This document shows positions 18,050 to 28,586 of a stretch of DNA of 64,000 nucleotides, piece after piece (the stretch's first letter is position 1; every line of letters starts with the position of its first letter). Source of the stretch: JAXMAF01 sp046350555 (GTDB lineage Bacteria > Planctomycetota > Phycisphaerae > Phycisphaerales > SM1A02); assembly GCA_046350555.1 (NCBI GenBank), contig JAXMAF010000017.1, positions 51,406 through 115,405 on the forward strand, given 5' to 3'. The translations under genes were made by a program, and so were the position numbers. The notes below the pieces were generated by a model that saw only the letters and a list, made by a program, of their open reading frames with translations, did no database searches and was not told the DNA's origin.

Positions 18050-18247
18050 ACAACACGCGCGGGAGGGCGACGCGCGGCTGCCGCGCGAGCGGACGCCCGT
18101 TGCTTCGATGCACCCACGAAGGTGCGGTCGATGAGTCCGTGCGACATCTGCCGGTTCACGATGGTTGCGTGCGCACTTCAGTCGACCCACCCACTGGCGG
18201 CGGCGGAATTCGCGACCGGGCATCCCCGAGCGCCGTGTGCGTCTTGA

Positions 18248-21200
18248 ACTCCAATGGGGCCACGGCCTGACGGCCGTGGAACGGGGCTGGCGCACAGATG
18301 CGCTTGAGCCGAAGCTGGTGCTTCAATGGGACCGCGGCTTCGCGGCCGCGGAATTCAGTGCGGCCAGCCCTCGCCGGTCTTCGACTGGACCTCGCTTCAA
18401 TGGGGCCGCGGCCTCGCGGCCGCGGAATTACCACGGCCATCCACGGCACAGAAGATTCTGTGTGGCTTCAATGGGGCCGCGGCCTCGCGGCCGCGGAATT
18501 CACGCCGGCGGCGAGGGCGGCGCAACGTGGCGAGGCGCTTCAATGGGGCCGCGGCCTCGCGGCCGCGGAATTGACCACCGCCTCGCCGAACTGGTTGAAC
18601 GACGACGAGCTTCAATGGGGCCGCGGCCTCGCGGCCGCGGAATTTCGCCGCCAACTCCTCGGCGGCATTGCGTTCCTCGTGCTTCAATGGGGCCGCGGCC
18701 TCGCGGCCGCGGAATTGAACGATGCGCAGCGGTGGGCCGGCTCCGGCCCCATGCTTCAATGGGGCCGCGGCCTCGCGGCCGCGGAATTTGCGAACGCATA
18801 TCCGTTCGCAATGCCATAACAGAGCTTCAATGGGGCCGCGGCCTCGCGGCCAGCGATTGGCGTCGATCCACGGAGACGCGATCGGCGATTCCGCTTCAAT
18901 GGGGCCGCGGCGCGGCCGCGGAATTGCGGCGAGCAGGTGCGCGGGACCCGCTGGCGTTCCTCCCGCTTCAATGGGGCCGCGGCCTCGCGGCCGCGGAATT
19001 ATCACCGGAGTCGTCGAAGTCCTCCGTGATCGGATCGCTTCAATGGGGCCGCGGCCTCGCGGCCGCGGAATGCCGCGGGTTCCGTGGTCCACCACTCGGC
19101 TGCGGACGCTCAATGGGGCCGCGGCCTCGCGGCGCGGAATGAATCGCGGCGGACTGTTCGGAGGACTCCGCGATCTGCTTCAATGGGGCCGCGGCCTCGC
19201 TGTGCCAGAACCTCGTGGCAGAGCAGCGCGTGCGCGAGGTTGCGCGCGGCTCCAGTAAGGGCCGCGGCCTCGCGGCCGCCCAGATTACCGATCGGCGGTC
19301 CCGGAGGGTCGCAGACACCCGAGCTTCAATGGGGCCGCGGCCTCGCCGGCCGCGGAATTCGGCGTCGCGGTCCGATCGGCCTCGGCCAGCAGCAGGCTCA
19401 ATGGGGCCGCGGCCTCGCGGCCGCGGGTGGTGTCCCGCCACGCCGGGATGGTGCGCGTGTGAAGCTTCAATGGGGCCGCGGCCTCGCGGTAGATTCTGCT
19501 GCTCGCGGTCCTCGGCGGCCTTCTGCTCGTCGCTTCAATGGGGCCGCGGCCTCGCGGCCGCGGAATAGCCCGAGACGGGCGACAAGACGCTCGACGACGA
19601 CCTGCTTCAATGGGGCCGCGGCCTCGCGGAGTGTGACGGCGACCGTCGCGGCCCTTGACCGCCCCGTCGACGCGCTTCAATGGAGCCGGCCTCGCGGCCA
19701 GGTGACATCCGCGTCCTCGATGCGCATGCCTATCTCGCTTCAATGGGGCCGCGGCCTCGCCGCGGGTAGACCCTACTGGGCATGGCACCATCACGACCGC
19801 CGGAAACAAGGCTTCAATGGGGCCGCAGCCTCGCGGCCGCGGAAATTAAGAGCGTCGAGACTCGGCGTTCCGGCGGCCGTGAAGCTTCAATGGGGCCGCG
19901 GCCTCGCAGCCGCGGGCGATTTCGCCGTGATCGAAGAGGCACGACGCATCATGTCGGGCTTCAATGGGGCCGCGGCCTCGCGGCCGCGGAATTCAGCGGG
20001 CAACGACTGCGGGGCGCGGAGCCGTCGCTGCTTCAATGGGGCCGCGGCCTCGCGGCCCGCGGAATTGCTACGCACCTTCGCGACCCAGCGCGTGAAGCCG
20101 GTGCTTCAATGGGGCCGCGGCCTCGCCGGCCGCGGAGCTGCGATCCGCGCGACACACCCCACGGGCACGGAAGGTCGGGCTTCAATGGGGCCGCGGCCTC
20201 GCGGCCGCGGATTCTGCCGAGGAGCGAGATGAAGTCCGCCTTCGCCACGCTTCAATGGGGCCGCGGCCTCGCGGCCGGCAGAATTACCAACAACAAGCTT
20301 GCGATCCGCGCCCGCATGGCTTCAATGGGGCCGCGGCCTCGCGGCCGCGGAATTCTCCAGGCCCTCGCGCGCGGGCTTCGTTGACGCTGCTTCAATGGGG
20401 CCGCGGCCTCGCGGCCAGCGGGTGATACGCCGTCGGTCCGACCGTCGACCTTCGGACGCTTCAATGGGGCCGCGGCCTCGCGGCCGCGGAATTCCTGCAC
20501 CAGCCGCATTCCCCAAGCGCGTCGTCACGCTTCAATGGGGCCGCGGCCTCGCAGCGCGGAATTCTCGACGTCCTGCAGGGACAGGCGGCCGAGCTGCTTC
20601 AATGGGGCCGCGGCCTCGCCGGCCGCGGAATTTCCGCACCCAGCGCTCATCGAGCGCTGGAAGTAGCTTCAATGGGGCCGCGGCCTCGCGGCTGCGCGGA
20701 ATTGGGGCGGCTCGCGCGTGCCATGCGGGTGCGCGGCCTTCAATGGGGCCGCGGCCTCGCGGCCGCGGGCGATTTCCCGGATCGCGATGGCCAGGAAGAT
20801 CCGACACGGCGGGCTTCAATGGGGCCGCGGCCTCGCGGCCGCGGAATTCAGGTACATCCGAGGCCCGCGGGGTCAGTCGTTGTAGCTTCAATGGGGCCGC
20901 GGCCTCGCGGCCGCGGAATTACGGAGGACGGTCCGGCCGATTTCCCAGCCTCGGCAGCCAGTAGGGCCGCGGCCTCGCGGCGCGGGGTGTTGGGTTCGGT
21001 AGTGACCCGCTGCGGCGTGGCCGGCTTCAATGGGGCCGCGGCCTCGCGGCCGCGGAGTGCTTCGGAGACGTCACGGAGTCGATGGCGTCGATCGCTTCAA
21101 TGGGGCCGCGGCCTCGCGGCCAGGTCGGCGGTCCATCCCGCGTGGTGGCGTCGCGTGGCCTTCAATGGGGCCGCGGCCTCGCCGGTCGAGCGTGGAACGG

Positions 21201-24200
21201 CGCGGGTCACGCGCGCAGGGCTTCAATGGGGCCGCGGCCTCGCGGCCGCGGAATTGGCGGTCGGCCTCGGCGTCCCTCGGCACCGGGTTATCGCTTCAAT
21301 GGGGCCGCGGCCTGCGGCGCGGAATTCAGTAGGCCGGATTGACGCCCGGCTTGAACGACGCATTCAATGGGGCCGCGGCCTCGCCGGACGCGGAATTTTC
21401 GACCGCACGCTCAGCAACACAGAGTCGTCTCGCTTCGAAGTAGGGCCGCGGCCTCGCGGCAGGTGCTTGCGTGCGAGATGTGACCGTCACGATAAACGAG
21501 CTTCAATGGGGCCGCGGCCTCGCCGTCGCGGGCGTTGACGGTGGGCGGAGGAGACTTCACTTCACATCCACGCTTCAATGGGGCCGCGGCCTCGCAGCCG
21601 CCGTTACCTGCAAGTCGGACCACGCCGGCGTCTGTCCCGGGCTTCAATGGGGCCGCGGCCTCGCAGCCGCGGAATTCACGTCTCCGTGTCGGGTGTTTCG
21701 AGCACCTCAAAGTTTCAATGGGGCCGCGGCCTCTGGCCTCGCCAGGTGGCGGTAATGACCACCCTCCTCAAACCATACGCTTCAATGGGGCCGCGGCCTC
21801 GCGGGTGGTTCCGCTGTCGATGTTGAGTGGCAATGACGGTACGAGCTTCAATGGGGCCGCGGCCTCGCGGCCGCGGAATTGGGGCGGGTGCTTCCCGAGC
21901 CGCTAGCGCAGAGCTTCAATGGGGGCCGCAGCCTCGCGGCCGCGGGGTCGCGATGCGACGGTCGCTGGTCACCTCGATGAAATCGCTTCAATGGGGCCAC
22001 GGCCTCGCGGCCGCGGAGTACGTCTACGGCATCGGTCCGTGGGGTGTGCGTCCGGCTTCAATGGGGCCGCGGCCTCGCGGCCGCGGAATTTCGTAGACGA
22101 ACCTCTTTCCCTCTCCCGGCCGTGCGGGCTTCAATGGGGCCGCGGCCTCGCCGGGCCGCGGAATTGGAGAGGTCGACCCCATGCGTTCGATCAGCTTGGC
22201 CGCTTCAATGGGGCCGCGGCCTCGCGGCCGCGGAATTGTGAAGAAGGATGTCTCTGGTGCGGAATACGTCTTGGGCTTCAATGGGGCCGCGGCCTCGCGG
22301 CCGTAGTGCACCGCGCGAGCACACCCCGGCGGACGGTCCTTGCTTCAATGGGGCCGCGGCCTCGGCCGCGGAATTCTCTCGACGAGCGAGGCGCTCGTCC
22401 ACCGGAATGCTTCAATGGGGCCGCGGCCTCGCGGCCGGGTGATGATGTGCTGTTCGTCGACCTTGAACTGTCGCGCGCTTCAATGGGGCCGCGGCCTCGC
22501 GGCCGCGGAATTGGTCGCGGTGGCGGCGGCGGACGAGAGGCGGACGCGGGCGGCTTCAGTTGGGGCCGCGGCCTCGCGGCCGCGGAATTGACGAATGCAT
22601 GCGACGTCGTGATGGTCGCAAACGGCTTCAATGGGGCCGCGGCCTCGCGGCCGCGGAATTGTGTTGGCGACGATCCTGCTGCATCAAGTCCACTTCGAGC
22701 TTCAATGGGGCCGCGGCCTCGCCAGCGGAAGTGCAGCCGTCACGGACGGCGACCGCGGTTCGTGAACCGCTTCAATGGGAGCGGCCTCGCCGGCGCGAAT
22801 TTCGATGGCGTCGCCGATCGCGTTGAATTCCTCCAGGCTTCAATGGGGCCGCGGCCGCGGCGGAATTTGGCGAAGAGCTTTCGCATGGGCTCGGCGCCGC
22901 GCATTTCAATGGGGCCGCGGCCTCGCGGCTCGCGGAATTGGGACCAGCGATCCCTCGCGCGCAGACTGGTAGAGCTCAATGGGGCCGCGGCCTCGCGCGG
23001 TCGATACAGCGAAATTTGTCAATGAAAGTGCCTACTCGCTTCAATGGGGCCGCGGCCTCGCCGCGAGTCGACCAGGCGGGAACGACCATCCCGCGGCGGC
23101 ATTGCTTCAATGGGGCCGCGGCCTCGCGGAACTGCGGCGGCGGAATGGTATCTGACCGTCATGGAGGCGCTCAATGGGGCCGCGGCCTCGCGGCCGCGGG
23201 AATTCGCCGCGGAGAACGCTGGGTCGCTGCTGATGACACGGCTTCAATGGGGCCGCGGCCTCGCGGCCGCTTGGAATTGGCATGGTCGAGAAGATACAAC
23301 GAAATTTGTCCAATGCTTCAATGGGGCCGCGGCCTCGCGGCCGCGGGAGTGGGGCCGTGGGGTTCGTCATTGTGCCGCTTGGGTTGCTTCAATGGGGCCG
23401 CGGCCTCGCGGCGCCCAAATTACGACCCCGGCTTGCGGTCAGTGGTCCGATGGAACGCTTCAATGGGGCCGCGGCCTCGCGGCCGCGGAATTTTGGCCGG
23501 CTGGGTGAACACCGTCGGCCGCCGGGACCAACTTCAATGGGGCCGCGGCCTCGCGGCCGCGGAATTGTTCCGACGTGGATCCCCGCCTTGTCGTCACGAA
23601 CCAGCTTCAATGGGGCCGCGGCCTCGGCCGCGGAGGAATAGGGGTGGCGTCGCGTCGTCGTGATCGCGTCGTCGGCTTCAATGGGGCCGCGGCCTCGCGG
23701 CCGCGGGTGACGGTGACGGCGACGGTGACGGTGACGGTTATGGTGCTTCAGCGTGGGGCCGCGGCCTCGCGGCCGCCAAGATCGCCCAGCGACTCATCCG
23801 CCGCGCAGGAAGCAAGGGCTTCAATGGGGCCGCGGCCTCGCGGCGCGGAATTGACGCAACCGTCGGCGCACGACGGCTCTGGGAAGGAACTTCCAGCCAA
23901 TGGGGCCGCGGCCTCGCGGCCGCGGAATATCGACGCGGCCAAGCGGACGTGCATGTACGGCGTGCTTCAATGGGGCCGCGGCCTCGCGGCCGCGGAGATG
24001 GCCCCTCGCTCTTCGACTCGCCGGATGGCCGGCGGCTCAATGGGGCCGCGGCCTCGCGGCTGCCAGGTCGCCGGCGGCGCACCGGGAGCCCTGGCGGATC
24101 GAAGCTTCGTGGGCCGCGGCCTCGCGGCCACGGAATTCGCGCGCACCACGGACCACGCCACGACGCCCCCGGGCTTCAATGGGGCCGCGGCCGCGCCGCC

Positions 24201-24208
24201 GCGGGCAT
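18248..24208 (-). CRISPR. Type I-G CRISPR array, about 85 repeats of 36 nt
   Basis: I located 85 repeat starts by eye, from 18248 to 24173, mostly 70-74 bp apart (36-nt repeat, spacers about 34-38 nt). On the plus strand the repeat begins GCTTCAATGGGG, has a palindromic core CCGCGGCC-TCGC-GGCCGCGG and ends AATT. I assign the minus strand as transcribed, because the repeat then ends ATTGAAGC, the usual crRNA 5'-handle type, and the cas2 end carries a promoter-like site. The six copies at 18394-18788 are perfect. From 18824 on, many copies have indels or substitutions in the GGCCGCGGAATT half, while GCTTCAATGGGGCCGCGG stays nearly constant. The first copy (18248) is divergent but keeps its hairpin through paired changes (CCACGGCC/GGCCGTGG). 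Many plus- and minus-strand ORFs run through the array; they are translated repeats. Confidence 0.97.
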
Positions 24209-24503
24209 TGGCGTGCTCCGCAAACCCCGCGTTTCCAACGGGTTGTACGTTGCGGAGCGAGTACTGGCATCACTCACCTTCGGTGCGCGACTCACCGTGA
24301 TTCCGATCTTCAATGCAAACTGTTACTTGTCAAAGAGTTCGAGCAGGTCCATGGAATGGGCAATCATACCCACCGCTCGTCATCGTGCGGACTCCAGTGG
24401 ATGACCACGCGTCGCCGCCTGTGGCGCCGGGCCTCGACCTTGGTGGCGGTCGAGGCGGACGCGCCACAAGTCCGGCCAACGCCCGGATCGACTGGAGGCG
24501 CGA
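24209..24503 (-). promoter_or_regulatory. Probable CRISPR leader between cas2 and the array
   Basis: The 295 bp between the last repeat and cas2 hold no gene. On the minus strand (toward the array) there is a TTGACA box (24333-24328) followed by a weak -10 region about 17 bp on. A 9-bp inverted repeat GCTCCGCAA/TTGCGGAGC (24215-24223 and 24250-24258) lies right beside the last repeat. CTTCAATG at 24308-24315 may be a repeat remnant. Leader function is inferred from position. Confidence 0.5.
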
Positions 24504-24794
24504 TCAGACGACCACCGTCCGCGACGGCGGAATGTACGCTCGACCGAGCGTATCCACAATCTCGCCGATGTCGTCAGACGCGTCACCGAGGTCGAGCACG
24601 AGGATCTGATCCTGTCGTGGATTGAGCGAGCTGGAAAGCAGCCCGCGCAGTGCGACAAGTTCGGCGGTGCTCAGGTCGCAGATGAAGACGCTGAACTGGG
24701 TATGGTCGCCGTGGTCGCGCAGCGTCCTGAAGACCGCGGTCCGCCGCTTGTCGTCGGAGATGTCGTAGGTCACCAGATAGCGTCGGCGAGCCAT
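24504..24794 (-). CDS. cas2: CRISPR adaptation endonuclease subunit Cas2
   Basis: Protein of 96 residues, normal Cas2 length. It starts MARRRYLVTYDISDDKRRTAVF, the beta-1 strand with the conserved Asp (YDISDDKR), followed by the ferredoxin-like pattern HTQFSVFICDLS and LVLDLGDA. Cas2 forms the dimeric core of the Cas1-Cas2 spacer integrase. It is the last cas gene of the operon and lies 295 bp from the array, 52 bp after the cas4-cas1 stop. Confidence 0.95.
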   Translation of the reverse strand: MARRRYLVTYDISDDKRRTAVFRTLRDHGDHTQFSVFICDLSTAELVALRGLLSSSLNPRQDQILVLDLGDASDDIGEIVDTLGRAYIPPSRTVVV

Positions 24795-24846
24795 CGGCGC
24801 ACTCCGCGACCGCGCCGGCGCGCGGTCCTTGGTTCGAGGAGTTCCG

Positions 24847-26865
24847 TCAACGTGTCGTCATCCCGACGTACTCGGGGACTTCGCCGCGCAGCCAGCGTGC
24901 GAGCAGCCGCGCCTGAAGGCGGATCACCGAGCGCCATGAGCAGCGGTAGCCGAATGTCGGATGGGTCACGAGCTGGTCCAGGCGCGCCTCGTACGCCCGG
25001 ATGAACGCCTTGCGACCCGTGTCGTTGAGCATGCAACCCGCCGACGTGCGCGCGAAGTCGGACGCCGCGATCATGCCGGTGTTGATCGCGCTGAGCACGG
25101 CGCTATCGACCACCACGGCCCGGAACTCCTCCATGAGGTCGAGGGCCATCGACGGCCGGCCGTGTCTCGGGCGGTGGAACAAACCCCACCACGGGTCCAG
25201 CCCTTCGGCGAGCAACGTCACCGTGCACTCCTTCGTCAGGAGCGCGTATCCAAACGAGAGCATGGCGTTGATCGGATCGCGCGGTGGACGGCGATTGCGA
25301 TCGTCGAACGCCCACTCGGTGGAGAGATCGCGCGGCCGCAGCATCGCGCCGAAGGCCGAGAAATAGTGTCTGGCGATCGAACCCTCGATGCCCAGCAGCG
25401 CCTCGGCGCTGGCGATCTCATCGATGCGCGTCAGCAGATCGGCGATCTCGTTCACCGCGCGCTCGGCGGTCGATCCACCATTGCGTCGCAGCAGCGTCCG
25501 CTGGTTGAGTCCCTTGGCTGTGACGATGGCCTTGGCGAGCTTGAGCGATCGTCCGGTGTCGGCCGCGGCCGCGAACTGGGCGGAGCGATCGAAGGCATTG
25601 CGAAGCGTGATGCCATGCGTGACGCCGTGGAACCAGTGACCACGTGAGAGATACACGATCGGAACCCCCGCCTCGCAGAGCAGATGCACGGTCTGTGCCG
25701 TGACCAACACGTTGCCGCAGAGGACCAGATGGCTGAGATCCTTGAGTCCGACGCGGGCCAGGATCTCGTCGCCCTTGCGGACCGTGACGCTCTCGCTGGT
25801 CTTTCCGACGACGGCGCCTTGTTCCTGCACGTACAGCGGCAGCGCGTCGTCGCGCACGGGATAGAGCCGGCGCACCTCCGGCGCGGCGGGATCGCGCGGC
25901 ACGTCGAGCAGCGCAAGCGTCTCGTCGGGGAGGCAGATGCCGCTCAGCGAACAGCCATTGCACTTGGGGCTGTCGACAAGCGGCAACGGGCGCTCGGTCG
26001 CCAGCATCGCCTGCTTGGCTTCGGCGAGCAATGCCAGCGTGCGCGCCTCGAGCTCGGGCGTGAACGGCACGTCCACGCGCGTGCGCGAGCCGGCGAAGTA
26101 GAGCACGCCGTGATCGCAGCGATAGCCGTTCTCGCGCAGCAGGAAGCCCTGGGCCATGAGCTGGACGCGTTCCGGCTCGTAGCAGCGCTCCGGGATGTTG
26201 GGAACGCGACCGCGCTTGGTGTCGACGGGCAGCGCTTCGTCGCCGGCGGTCGAGACAAGGTCGAGCTTGGCGGTGAGGCCGAGGCCGCCTGCGGGGCTGC
26301 CGAGGACGACGGAGCGGGTGATGGTCGGGGGTTCGTCGCCGGGGTCGGGGTTGGCCGGGTTGGGAGTAGTGGGGACGGGCTTCGCGGTGGCGGCACCGCC
26401 GCCGTCCGCGTCATTGCCGGCGGTGTCCGCAGTGTCCGCCGCATCTCGGTCGTCGCGCTTCGATCGAGCAGCTCCGCCCTTCGATTCGTCCCGCTCAGGA
26501 TCCGGCAGCACGTGATCGACCTTGTCGACACGGCGGTGCACGACGCGACCTTCGACCGTGAACTGGTTGTCGGCCCAACGACCCTCGACTTGCATGAGGT
26601 GGAAGAGGCGAGGGCAGTAGGTGTATTCGTTGAGCATGCGGACGGGGAGGGCGATAGAACCATCCTCGTCGCGCGGGGCAGCCAGACCTGAGGACGGCCG
26701 CTCCGATTCCTCCATTCCACCCAATCCTCGTGACTTCGCTGACTCTGGCGCATTGCAGGGCGCCGCATTGGTCGGCCCAGACCGTGCGTGTCCCGGTGCC
26801 GCAAGGGGCTGGCTCCGCCTGTCATCGTGCGCAGCAGCGTTCGAGAAATCGGAGTCCTTGGTCAT
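24847..26865 (-). CDS. cas4-cas1: Cas4-Cas1 fusion protein (type I-G adaptation)
   Basis: Fusion of 672 residues that trims and orients prespacers (Cas4) and integrates them (Cas1). The start is the ATG at 26865, preceded by GGAAGGGGG; the open frame reaches a GTG at 26991. After about 70 unusual residues comes Cas4: Cys84 in YTYCPRLF, His in GRVVHRRVD, Asp in LTAKLDLV, VDTKRG, and the cluster CNGCSLSGIC. A 65-residue Asp/Ala/Pro-rich insertion interrupts the Cas4 nuclease domain. Cas1 starts near residue 335 (LYPVRDDALPLYVQEQG) and carries the metal ligands Glu (LLGIEGSIARHYF), His (FHRPRHGRPSMALDLMEEF) and the following acidic residues. The fusion is diagnostic of type I-G/I-U. Confidence 0.96.
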   Translation of the reverse strand: MTKDSDFSNAAAHDDRRSQPLAAPGHARSGPTNAAPCNAPESAKSRGLGGMEESERPSSGLAAPRDEDGSIALPVRMLNEYTYCPRLFHLMQVEGRWADNQFTVEGRVVHRRVDKVDHVLPDPERDESKGGAARSKRDDRDAADTADTAGNDADGGGAATAKPVPTTPNPANPDPGDEPPTITRSVVLGSPAGGLGLTAKLDLVSTAGDEALPVDTKRGRVPNIPERCYEPERVQLMAQGFLLRENGYRCDHGVLYFAGSRTRVDVPFTPELEARTLALLAEAKQAMLATERPLPLVDSPKCNGCSLSGICLPDETLALLDVPRDPAAPEVRRLYPVRDDALPLYVQEQGAVVGKTSESVTVRKGDEILARVGLKDLSHLVLCGNVLVTAQTVHLLCEAGVPIVYLSRGHWFHGVTHGITLRNAFDRSAQFAAAADTGRSLKLAKAIVTAKGLNQRTLLRRNGGSTAERAVNEIADLLTRIDEIASAEALLGIEGSIARHYFSAFGAMLRPRDLSTEWAFDDRNRRPPRDPINAMLSFGYALLTKECTVTLLAEGLDPWWGLFHRPRHGRPSMALDLMEEFRAVVVDSAVLSAINTGMIAASDFARTSAGCMLNDTGRKAFIRAYEARLDQLVTHPTFGYRCSWRSVIRLQARLLARWLRGEVPEYVGMTTR

Positions 26866-27012
26866 TAACACCCCCTTCCGGCCGTCAGGATTGACTGGCT
26901 CAGCGGTGAACCGCATCCGTCGTATAAGTCCGCGAGCGAGCGGCACCACGTGCGCGATCCGCCCCTGACCGGTCCAGTTCCCACTTGACACCCGGGCCAG
27001 ACTACTGATGGC

Positions 27013-28572
27013 TTACGCCGTACTACATCGCACGAACACCCCCAACCCAAAGTGCGCGCCGTATCCGAGCGACAGTGGTCCGACGATTGGCTCGTCGAAT
27101 ATGAGATCGACCGCGTAGGGACAAGTGCTTGGAGGCTGGGGCTTATTGTCGCGTCGTTGGCGCACAAAGCGATAGAATCCGCGGCTTACGAGCTCATTGC
27201 GTCCGCGAAAGCGGATGTCGGCGATTGGAAGGCCGAACGCTGCCAGTTCCGCTCGGATCTGGTCCGCAGGCGAATGACGCTTTGCTTTGATGTGCCGCGG
27301 CAGGACCAACGGCGTCAGACTCGTCCATCGCGTTCCACGCCCGAATTGCTGGAGCCGCATCGCGTCGCGACTGCGAAGGAGCGGTCCCAACACCTCGTCG
27401 AGCGTACCGGTGCCTACCAACGTGCTTCGTATCTCGTGCGGGATGTTCTTCGCATAGATCTGGTCGACTGACGCGAGCGCATCGACGGCCTCGGGCGAGA
27501 GTCCCATTTGTGCATGAACAAGAATGTGGTCAATGCGATCGTCGCCATCCATGTCGATTGGCACGATTCGAGCGTGGCGGTGTCCCTCGAGCCTTCGGCC
27601 GGTCTCGTCTCGCCCAGTCAGACATGAAGCTGCGTCGCTGCCGACACCGCGCAATGCGAGCTTGGACACCGCTGTGGCGTGCAGACACTCGGCTGTCGGT
27701 AAACATCTGGAGAAGCTAGGAAGCACGCGCCCCGTGGGCGTCTCCGACGAAAGGGCAATCAGCGCCGCATCGACCGTGCGCGGTGCCCGACGAACAGAAC
27801 GCGTCGGCCGGGTCTGCTGCGCGGGCGGCACGCGGATCTGAATCCACCGACTTCCCGGCGGCTGGCTCCAGCCTCCTCGCTGCAGCCACGCGGTATCGAG
27901 CGTGAGACAATCGAGCACGTCCTTTGGCACGTCGACGACCCTGCCTCGTGTACCGCGCTTCTTGGCGGCGGATTCTGGCCGATTCACGACCGTCGCCCGC
28001 CACAAAGGAAATGCTTGCGGCGTCATGGGCGCAAGCAGCGTCACGATCGACTCCCCGGGCTGCCGGGGCGCGCCGACCTCTGCGACGACCGGTGAGGCCC
28101 ACTGCGCATCGACGACACAATCGTCGATGAGCGATGCATCGACCCAGCTCTCCGCTCTGCCGAGATACGGCAGCGCTTCGGCGAGGCGACGTAGCAGGTC
28201 CCGATCGGGATCACCGAGGGCGCACGGCCAATGGACCAGAAGTGGTGCTTCATCGGTGAAACGAAGGTGCGCATCTAGGATCTTCGCGGGCTTGTCGAGC
28301 CTCCCTTCGCGCACGGGCATGTAGTGTCGCGTGTGCGTGCTCACGGCCGAGGGAAGCCGATAGCTCGGAACGCACGAGGCCAGCGCCTCGAGGAGTACCC
28401 GGCCGGGCTCGACGGAACCTCGCCAATCCAAGGCGGAGAAACCGCACCCGATGAGAGCTCGCAAGAGCCGCCATGGCGAAGGTGGCCACTCGACGAGTCC
28501 TTCGTTGACATGACTACCCCATGGCGTGGCATGAAGCCGCCGCGCGGGGAACCGAATGGCGAGCGTGGGCAT
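27013..28572 (-). CDS. csb2: Csb2, Cas5-Cas6 fusion of type I-G Cascade
   Basis: Protein of 519 residues of the Csb2 (GSU0054-like) family, in which a Cas5-type RAMP is fused to a Cas6-type crRNA endonuclease. The N-terminal half has the signature VEWPPSPWRLLRALIG near residues 27-42. The C-terminal half (LVSRGFYRFVRQRR... and the glycine-rich loop GYGAHFGLGVFVR at the end) is the Cas6-like RAMP. Expected role: cut the pre-crRNA at the repeat hairpin and cap the crRNA 5' handle. It lies 14 bp after the csb1 stop and about 150 bp before the cas4-cas1 start. Confidence 0.93.
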   Translation of the reverse strand: MPTLAIRFPARRLHATPWGSHVNEGLVEWPPSPWRLLRALIGCGFSALDWRGSVEPGRVLLEALASCVPSYRLPSAVSTHTRHYMPVREGRLDKPAKILDAHLRFTDEAPLLVHWPCALGDPDRDLLRRLAEALPYLGRAESWVDASLIDDCVVDAQWASPVVAEVGAPRQPGESIVTLLAPMTPQAFPLWRATVVNRPESAAKKRGTRGRVVDVPKDVLDCLTLDTAWLQRGGWSQPPGSRWIQIRVPPAQQTRPTRSVRRAPRTVDAALIALSSETPTGRVLPSFSRCLPTAECLHATAVSKLALRGVGSDAASCLTGRDETGRRLEGHRHARIVPIDMDGDDRIDHILVHAQMGLSPEAVDALASVDQIYAKNIPHEIRSTLVGTGTLDEVLGPLLRSRDAMRLQQFGRGTRWTSLTPLVLPRHIKAKRHSPADQIRAELAAFGLPIADIRFRGRNELVSRGFYRFVRQRRDNKPQPPSTCPYAVDLIFDEPIVGPLSLGYGAHFGLGVFVRCSTA

Positions 28573-28586
28573 GAATCCTCCGGAAG

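Noticed and set aside
18165..24300. Many ORFs through the array encoding repeated SMGPRPRGRG/FNGAAASRPRN/LQWGRGLAAAE peptides
   Set aside because: These are the three forward frames of the CRISPR repeat read through spacers; the true unit is the 36-nt DNA repeat.
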